Of a stretch of DNA of 8,169 bases, positions 5,444-8,169 are shown piece by piece. Both the position numbers and the translations under genes were made by a program. The notes below the pieces were generated by a model. The model was not told where the DNA came from. It saw nothing but the letters and a program-made list of their open reading frames with translations, and did not search any database. The first letter of the stretch is position 1, and every line of letters starts with the position of its first letter. This stretch comes from JBBRMQ01 sp038230775 (lineage in GTDB: Bacteria > Acidobacteriota > Thermoanaerobaculia > Gp7-AA8), in assembly GCA_038230775.1 (NCBI GenBank), contig JBBRMQ010000200.1, forward strand, positions 1 through 8,169. Direction: 5' to 3'.

Positions 5444-6484
5444 CCGGCCGCCGCACTCCTTTGCCTTCTTCTCTTCTCCTGCGATCCGATCGTCCGCCGG
5501 GTCGTCATGTTGACCTTCGATGCGACCGGCGATCAGGTCACGATCGCCGCCACGACGCTCGTCGGCGAAGCCAAACCTAAGACACCGGAATACGCCGAAG
5601 CGGAAGAGGAGCGCAGCGCGCTGCTGGCGGAACGGGACGAATGGAGCCAGCGCTTCGCACAAGCCAATCCGGAAACGGACCGCGTGACCTTCGAGCGTAC
5701 GCACGGCAAGCTGACGTCCGCGGAGCACCGCGCCACGGTGGCGACCGATCAGTTGCAGAAGTTTTTCTTCGATACGCCGATCACGGTCACGACGACGCGC
5801 GGCGATGGATGGACGGAGCTCGCGATGTACGCGGGCACCAGCAATCGCGCGACTCCGGCGCAGCGCCGCCTGGCGGAGAAGATGCTCGATGTCTACTCCG
5901 CACGTGCGGTGCGCTACTTCAGTGCCATGCGCTCGATGTACGCCTATCTCGACGCGAGGCCGCAGCGCGCGCACGACGTGTTCACCGACGTCTTCAGCGG
6001 CGAGTCGGAACAGCGTCCGTTGCTTTCGGATCGGGAACGCTCGCTCAGCAACAGCGTCCGCGATTCGATCGATGCGCTCGTCAACACGAGCGACGTCGAC
6101 ACCAGCGCCAGCGTCGATCGCGTCTTCGATCTCGTGTACAACCCGTTTCCCGCCCACTTCAAAGTGGCGATCCACGGCAACCCTCTCGCCGTCGAAGGCT
6201 TCAATCGCATCGACAGCGAGACGTTCGAGATCAATCCGCCGACGGCGCTGGAAGCGATCGGCATGCTCGAAGGGCGTTGGATTTCCCCCGACCCGCTCGC
6301 GCTCGTCCATCGCACGAACGACAAAAAGACGGACGCCGAGCTGGTAGCGATGATCGAGAGCTTGCCGCGTCGAACGGAACCCGTCGTGACGCAGTCCGAG
6401 GTGGCGGCGGCGATCGTGGAGAAGATGCGGCCGGCGCCGCGCTACCGTCTGCGCTGGGTCACGAGGCGACCTCCCGCATCATGA
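5366..6484 (+). CDS. Lipoprotein of unknown function with Asp at +2
   Basis: This encodes 372 residues from GTG. Residues 27-38 are hydrophobic and end in the lipobox LFSC (36-39), predicting lipidation at Cys39, followed by Asp40. In E. coli, Asp at +2 keeps a lipoprotein in the inner membrane; whether that rule holds in this organism is unknown. The mature part is soluble and mixed, with a charged helical stretch at about 76-135 (AEAEEERSALLAERDEW), an Arg/Tyr-rich stretch at 166-195 and a C-terminal RYRLRWVTRR. I recognise no domain. The n-region is unusually long (about 26 residues) because it is encoded by the heptamer repeat. No in-frame ATG, GTG or TTG lies between the repeat and the signal core, and the next Met (48) would remove the signal. 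GTG 5366 overlaps the permease stop as GTGA, so the two are probably translationally coupled. Its 3' end overlaps the convergent rimI by 26 bp. Confidence 0.8.
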   Translation: MSRRSQVGGRWSEFKTPTRDLRPATRPAAALLCLLLFSCDPIVRRVVMLTFDATGDQVTIAATTLVGEAKPKTPEYAEAEEERSALLAERDEWSQRFAQANPETDRVTFERTHGKLTSAEHRATVATDQLQKFFFDTPITVTTTRGDGWTELAMYAGTSNRATPAQRRLAEKMLDVYSARAVRYFSAMRSMYAYLDARPQRAHDVFTDVFSGESEQRPLLSDRERSLSNSVRDSIDALVNTSDVDTSASVDRVFDLVYNPFPAHFKVAIHGNPLAVEGFNRIDSETFEINPPTALEAIGMLEGRWISPDPLALVHRTNDKKTDAELVAMIESLPRRTEPVVTQSEVAAAIVEKMRPAPRYRLRWVTRRPPAS

Positions 6485-6908
6485 CCACCGCCGACTCGCC
6501 GTCCGGGTAATAGCGAGGCCGCACGTACAGCGAGCCGAACCCGAGCCGCGTGTAGAAGGCCTGGGCGCCGGCGTTCGTCTCGCGCACTTCGAGGGAGATC
6601 GTTTTGATGCCGTTGTGCATCGCGAAATCGTCGCACTCGCGCATCAGGGCCACCGCGATTCCACGGCGGCGTTCGGGCTCGTCGACGGCGATCTTGTTGA
6701 TGTGCATCTCATCGAAGAACCACATCGCGAAGAGGTAGCCGATCAGCGTGGGGCCGCGCCGCGCAACGAGATTGAGCCGGCTCTCCGCGCGCAGCTCGCT
6801 CTCGAAGAACTCGCGACGCCACGGCGAAGGAAACGCGGCCTTCTCGAGCCGGTGGATGGCATCGAGATCGCTCAGGGTCGCGGGCGCGACAGTGACTTCG
6901 TCACGCAT
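6459..6908 (-). CDS. rimI: Ribosomal protein S18-alanine N-acetyltransferase (GNAT family)
   Basis: RimI transfers acetyl from acetyl-CoA to the N-terminal Ala of ribosomal protein S18. The 149-residue product covers the whole GNAT fold. It has AAFPSPWRREFFESEL at 24-39 (the RimI 'F..PW....F..EL' signature), the acetyl-CoA site NKIAVDEPERRRGIAVALM at 71-89 (RRRGIA at 80-85), and LEVRETNAGAQAFYTRLGF at 106-124. In that last block E107 and Y119 match the proposed general base and acid of Salmonella RimI (E103, Y115). The ending PRYYPDGESAVVM is also typical. The frame is open upstream to 7151, but ATG 6908 is chosen because it starts at the usual family N-terminus and sits in an 8-bp ATGCGTGA overlap with the tsaB stop, giving coupled translation. 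It is last in a comEB-tsaB-rimI operon. Confidence 0.93.
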   Translation of the reverse strand: MRDEVTVAPATLSDLDAIHRLEKAAFPSPWRREFFESELRAESRLNLVARRGPTLIGYLFAMWFFDEMHINKIAVDEPERRRGIAVALMRECDDFAMHNGIKTISLEVRETNAGAQAFYTRLGFGSLYVRPRYYPDGESAVVMMREVAS

Positions 6909-7482
6909 CGCGCTTCTGCTGCAGCTTGACGTCGGCCTCCGCGAGGCGGACGTAGATCGGCGTCGCGTCGGCGTACTCGCCGAGGCGGTCCGCGCGCGCG
7001 ATCGCCAGCGCCCTCTGCGCGCACCGGATCGCGACGTCATGCAGATCGGCGGCGATGATCGCGCCTTGCGGTTTTTCGGGCGCCAGATGCGGCGCCTCGA
7101 CTTCGCGTCCATCGTCGTAAATCGACACGTAGAACTCGCCGCGGCCCGCATCGTCCGCGACGGCCGAACGCGAGCCGGACGGCGCGATCGCTTCGTGCGT
7201 CGACATGGCGCAGACCGGACGGCCTAACGCCAGCGCCATGCCCTGCACGGTCGCCAGTCCGATGCGGACACCGGTGAAGGATCCCGGTCCGCGCGTCACG
7301 GCATAGAGATCGATCTCGCGCCGATCGACGCTCGCTTCCGTCAGCAACCAGTCGATCGCCGGCAGCAGTTTCTCGTTGCGCGACCCTTTCCCTTCCAACG
7401 CGACCGAGCCGAGAACGGCGTCATCGCGGATCAGTGCAACGGACAGCAGCGGAAGCGAGGTGTCGACGCCGAGGATGATCAC
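6901..7482 (-). CDS. tsaB: tRNA threonylcarbamoyladenosine biosynthesis protein TsaB
   Basis: TsaB is the non-catalytic ASKHA-fold partner of TsaD in the complex that makes t6A at position 37 of ANN-decoding tRNAs. The 193-residue product opens with ILGVDTSLPLLSVAL (3-17), the phosphate-1-type strand of the fold. It then has GPGSFTGVRIGLATVQGMAL (65-84), the strongest TsaB signature, DAGRGEFYVSIYDDG (111-125) and a C-terminal PIYVRLAEADVK (175-186). E. coli TsaB has 231 residues, so the C-terminal half here is somewhat short but complete. The usual His-Ser/Thr before the LLP segment is replaced by RNEKLLP (35-41). Translation starts at GTG 7482, which overlaps the deaminase stop as GTGA. Its 3' end overlaps rimI by 8 bp. 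Pairing of tsaB with rimI is common in bacteria and supports both calls. Confidence 0.95.
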   Translation of the reverse strand: MIILGVDTSLPLLSVALIRDDAVLGSVALEGKGSRNEKLLPAIDWLLTEASVDRREIDLYAVTRGPGSFTGVRIGLATVQGMALALGRPVCAMSTHEAIAPSGSRSAVADDAGRGEFYVSIYDDGREVEAPHLAPEKPQGAIIAADLHDVAIRCAQRALAIARADRLGEYADATPIYVRLAEADVKLQQKRDA

Positions 7483-7916
7483 GCAGGGACCGGGGAGGGC
7501 ATGCGGAGGTCCACGAGCTCGATCCCGATCTGCCGCGCGGTCTCCTGCGACCGCTCATCGCGATAGAACTCGCCGAAGTAGATCGCCTTGATGCCGGCGT
7601 TCGCGATCAGCTTGAAGCAGTTCCAACAAGGTGAAGCCGTCGTGTAGATCTCGCTGCCTTCGATGGAGACACCGTTCTTCGCCGACTGCAGAATCGCGTT
7701 CGCCTCGGCGTGGACGGTCGTGATGCAGTGTCCGTCCTCCATCACACAGCCGACCTCGTCACAATGCGGTAAACCCCGGATGGAGCCGTTGTATCCCGTC
7801 GAAAGCACGGTCCGGTCGCGTACGATCACCGCCCCGACGTGTTTGCGCGCACAAGTCGACCGTGTGGCCGCCTGATGCGCGATTCCCATGAAGTACTCAT
7901 TCCACCCGGCTCGCAT
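7479..7916 (-). CDS. comEB: dCMP deaminase (ComEB-like cytidine/deoxycytidylate deaminase)
   Basis: dCMP deaminase converts dCMP to dUMP, the precursor of dTMP, in the cytoplasm. The 145-residue product has the zinc-dependent deaminase core: VHAEANAIL (68-76) with H69 as zinc ligand and E71 as proton shuttle, and SPCWNC (95-100) with C97 and C100 as the other ligands. HCDEVGCVMEDGHC (51-64) is the extra Cys/His cluster seen in dCMP deaminases, and GYNGSIRGLPHC (41-52) is the characteristic substrate-side segment. The N-terminus MRAGWNEYFMGIAHQAATRSTC matches the family, so ATG 7916 is preferred to a GTG 11 codons upstream, whose extension would run through the TACAAT box. There is no ribosome site; TACAAT ends 6 nt before the ATG, suggesting a leaderless mRNA. 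It is first in the operon with tsaB and rimI. A role in competence, as the ComEB name might suggest, is not implied. Confidence 0.92.
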   Translation of the reverse strand: MRAGWNEYFMGIAHQAATRSTCARKHVGAVIVRDRTVLSTGYNGSIRGLPHCDEVGCVMEDGHCITTVHAEANAILQSAKNGVSIEGSEIYTTASPCWNCFKLIANAGIKAIYFGEFYRDERSQETARQIGIELVDLRMPSPVPA

Positions 7917-7922
7917 GCGCCG

Positions 7923-7928
7923 ATTGTA
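7923..7928 (-). promoter_or_regulatory. Probable -10 box (TACAAT) for the comEB-tsaB-rimI operon, leaderless start
   Basis: On the minus strand TACAAT is followed by exactly 6 nt (cggcgc) and then ATG. The usual 7-nt distance from box to transcription start puts the first transcribed base at the A of ATG. No convincing -35 is seen upstream. Function is inferred from spacing and from the same box before lysS and selA. Confidence 0.6.
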
Positions 7929-7943
7929 ACGGAATGAAACCTG

Positions 7944-7949
7944 CACAAT
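7944..7949 (+). promoter_or_regulatory. Possible -10 box (CACAAT) of the response-regulator gene
   Basis: CACAAT lies 9 nt before the ATG at 7959, the same spacing as TACAAT to the lysS TTG. It differs from the other boxes at the first base, which is normally a well-kept T, so the call is weak. Confidence 0.3.
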
Positions 7950-7958
7950 GGCGGATGG

Positions 7959-8169
7959 ATGACGCCCAAACCGCCGAAGGTGTTGATCGTCGAGGACAAC
8001 TCAGACGTTCGCCGTCTCTATGCGATCGGCCTCAACCAGCGCGGCTATGAAGTGAAGCTCGCCGCGAACGGCGCCGAGGCCGTCGAGCGCATCGAGAGCG
8101 AGCGGCCGGATGTCATCCTGCTCGACTGGCTCATGCCGCTCATGGACGGCGGCGAAGTGCTGGCCAAGA
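7959..8169 (+). CDS. Response regulator receiver domain, N-terminal 70 codons, cut by right edge
   Basis: Receiver domains take a phosphoryl group from a histidine kinase on a conserved Asp. The frame starts MTPKPPKVLIVEDNSDVRRL, giving strand 1 and the acidic metal-binding pair E12-D13. The phospho-acceptor is Asp56 in LLDWLMPLMDGGEVL, the classic D..MP.MDG loop. Spacing between the acidic pair and Asp56 is normal. The conserved Thr/Ser and Lys and any output domain lie beyond the window, so it cannot be said whether this is a single-domain CheY/DivK type, a DNA-binding regulator or part of a hybrid kinase. It is divergent from the dCMP deaminase, with 42 bp between the starts. The ATG at 7959 is chosen over the overlapping ATG at 7955, which reads another frame. 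Confidence 0.93.
   Translation, partial: MTPKPPKVLIVEDNSDVRRLYAIGLNQRGYEVKLAANGAEAVERIESERPDVILLDWLMPLMDGGEVLAK

Noticed and set aside
5228..6310. Long minus-strand frame of 360 codons opposite the lipoprotein gene
   Set aside because: Composition is typical of high-GC antisense frames. The plus-strand frame has a lipobox, normal composition and a start coupled to the upstream gene. The lipoprotein has no recognised family, so a small doubt remains.
7917..7946. GTG at 7946 as start of the dCMP deaminase, adding 10 residues
   Set aside because: The extension would be encoded by the -10 box and spacer, and family members begin at about MRAGWNEYF.
7955..7990. ATG at 7955 as the response-regulator start
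   Set aside because: It reads a different frame without receiver motifs. The ATG at 7959 gives KVLIVEDN and the DWLMPLMDG loop.

Overview
The window is high-GC bacterial chromosome with dense gene packing. It carries nine protein genes: a partial selA and a partial response regulator at the two edges, and seven complete genes between them. No tRNA, rRNA, CRISPR array, transposase or phage gene is visible. Lipoproteins, a LolC/LolE-family permease and selenocysteine synthesis point to a didermic (Gram-negative type) organism. Three traits make Acidobacteriota, or a related group such as Myxococcota, my best guess: an MXAN_5187-like protein, several start codons sitting just behind a TACAAT box, and three kinds of short palindromic repeat. 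The taxonomic placement is inference.

Layout. Positions 1-962 (minus) hold the N-terminal 320 codons of selA. A 42-bp divergent promoter region follows. Rightward from 1005 comes a same-strand cluster: an uncharacterised coiled-coil/polyproline protein (1005-1622), a TPR lipoprotein (1804-2544), lysS (2619-4133), a LolC/LolE-type permease (4218-5369) and a large lipoprotein of unknown function (5366-6484). Each of the four junctions in this cluster carries a repeat: a 166-bp MITE-like element flanked by a 19-bp direct repeat, two double-hairpin palindromes with the same architecture, and an inverted array of 7-bp units that lies inside the start of the last gene.

On the minus strand, convergent with that cluster, lies a tight operon read from 7916 down to 6459: dCMP deaminase (comEB-like), tsaB, rimI, with overlapping stop and start codons and no repeats. 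A second 42-bp divergent region separates it from a response-regulator gene that runs off the right edge.

Functionally the genes are mostly housekeeping: selenocysteinyl-tRNA synthesis (selA), lysyl-tRNA charging (lysS), the t6A37 tRNA modification (tsaB), N-terminal acetylation of a ribosomal protein (rimI) and dUMP supply (dCMP deaminase). The envelope genes (TPR lipoprotein, LolC/E permease, Asp+2 lipoprotein) are the less understood part. I saw no defence or biosynthetic system. The points most worth a second look are the repeat insertions at the junctions, the apparent leaderless starts, the LolC/E permease paired with a lipoprotein instead of LolD, and the non-canonical active-site loop of SelA.
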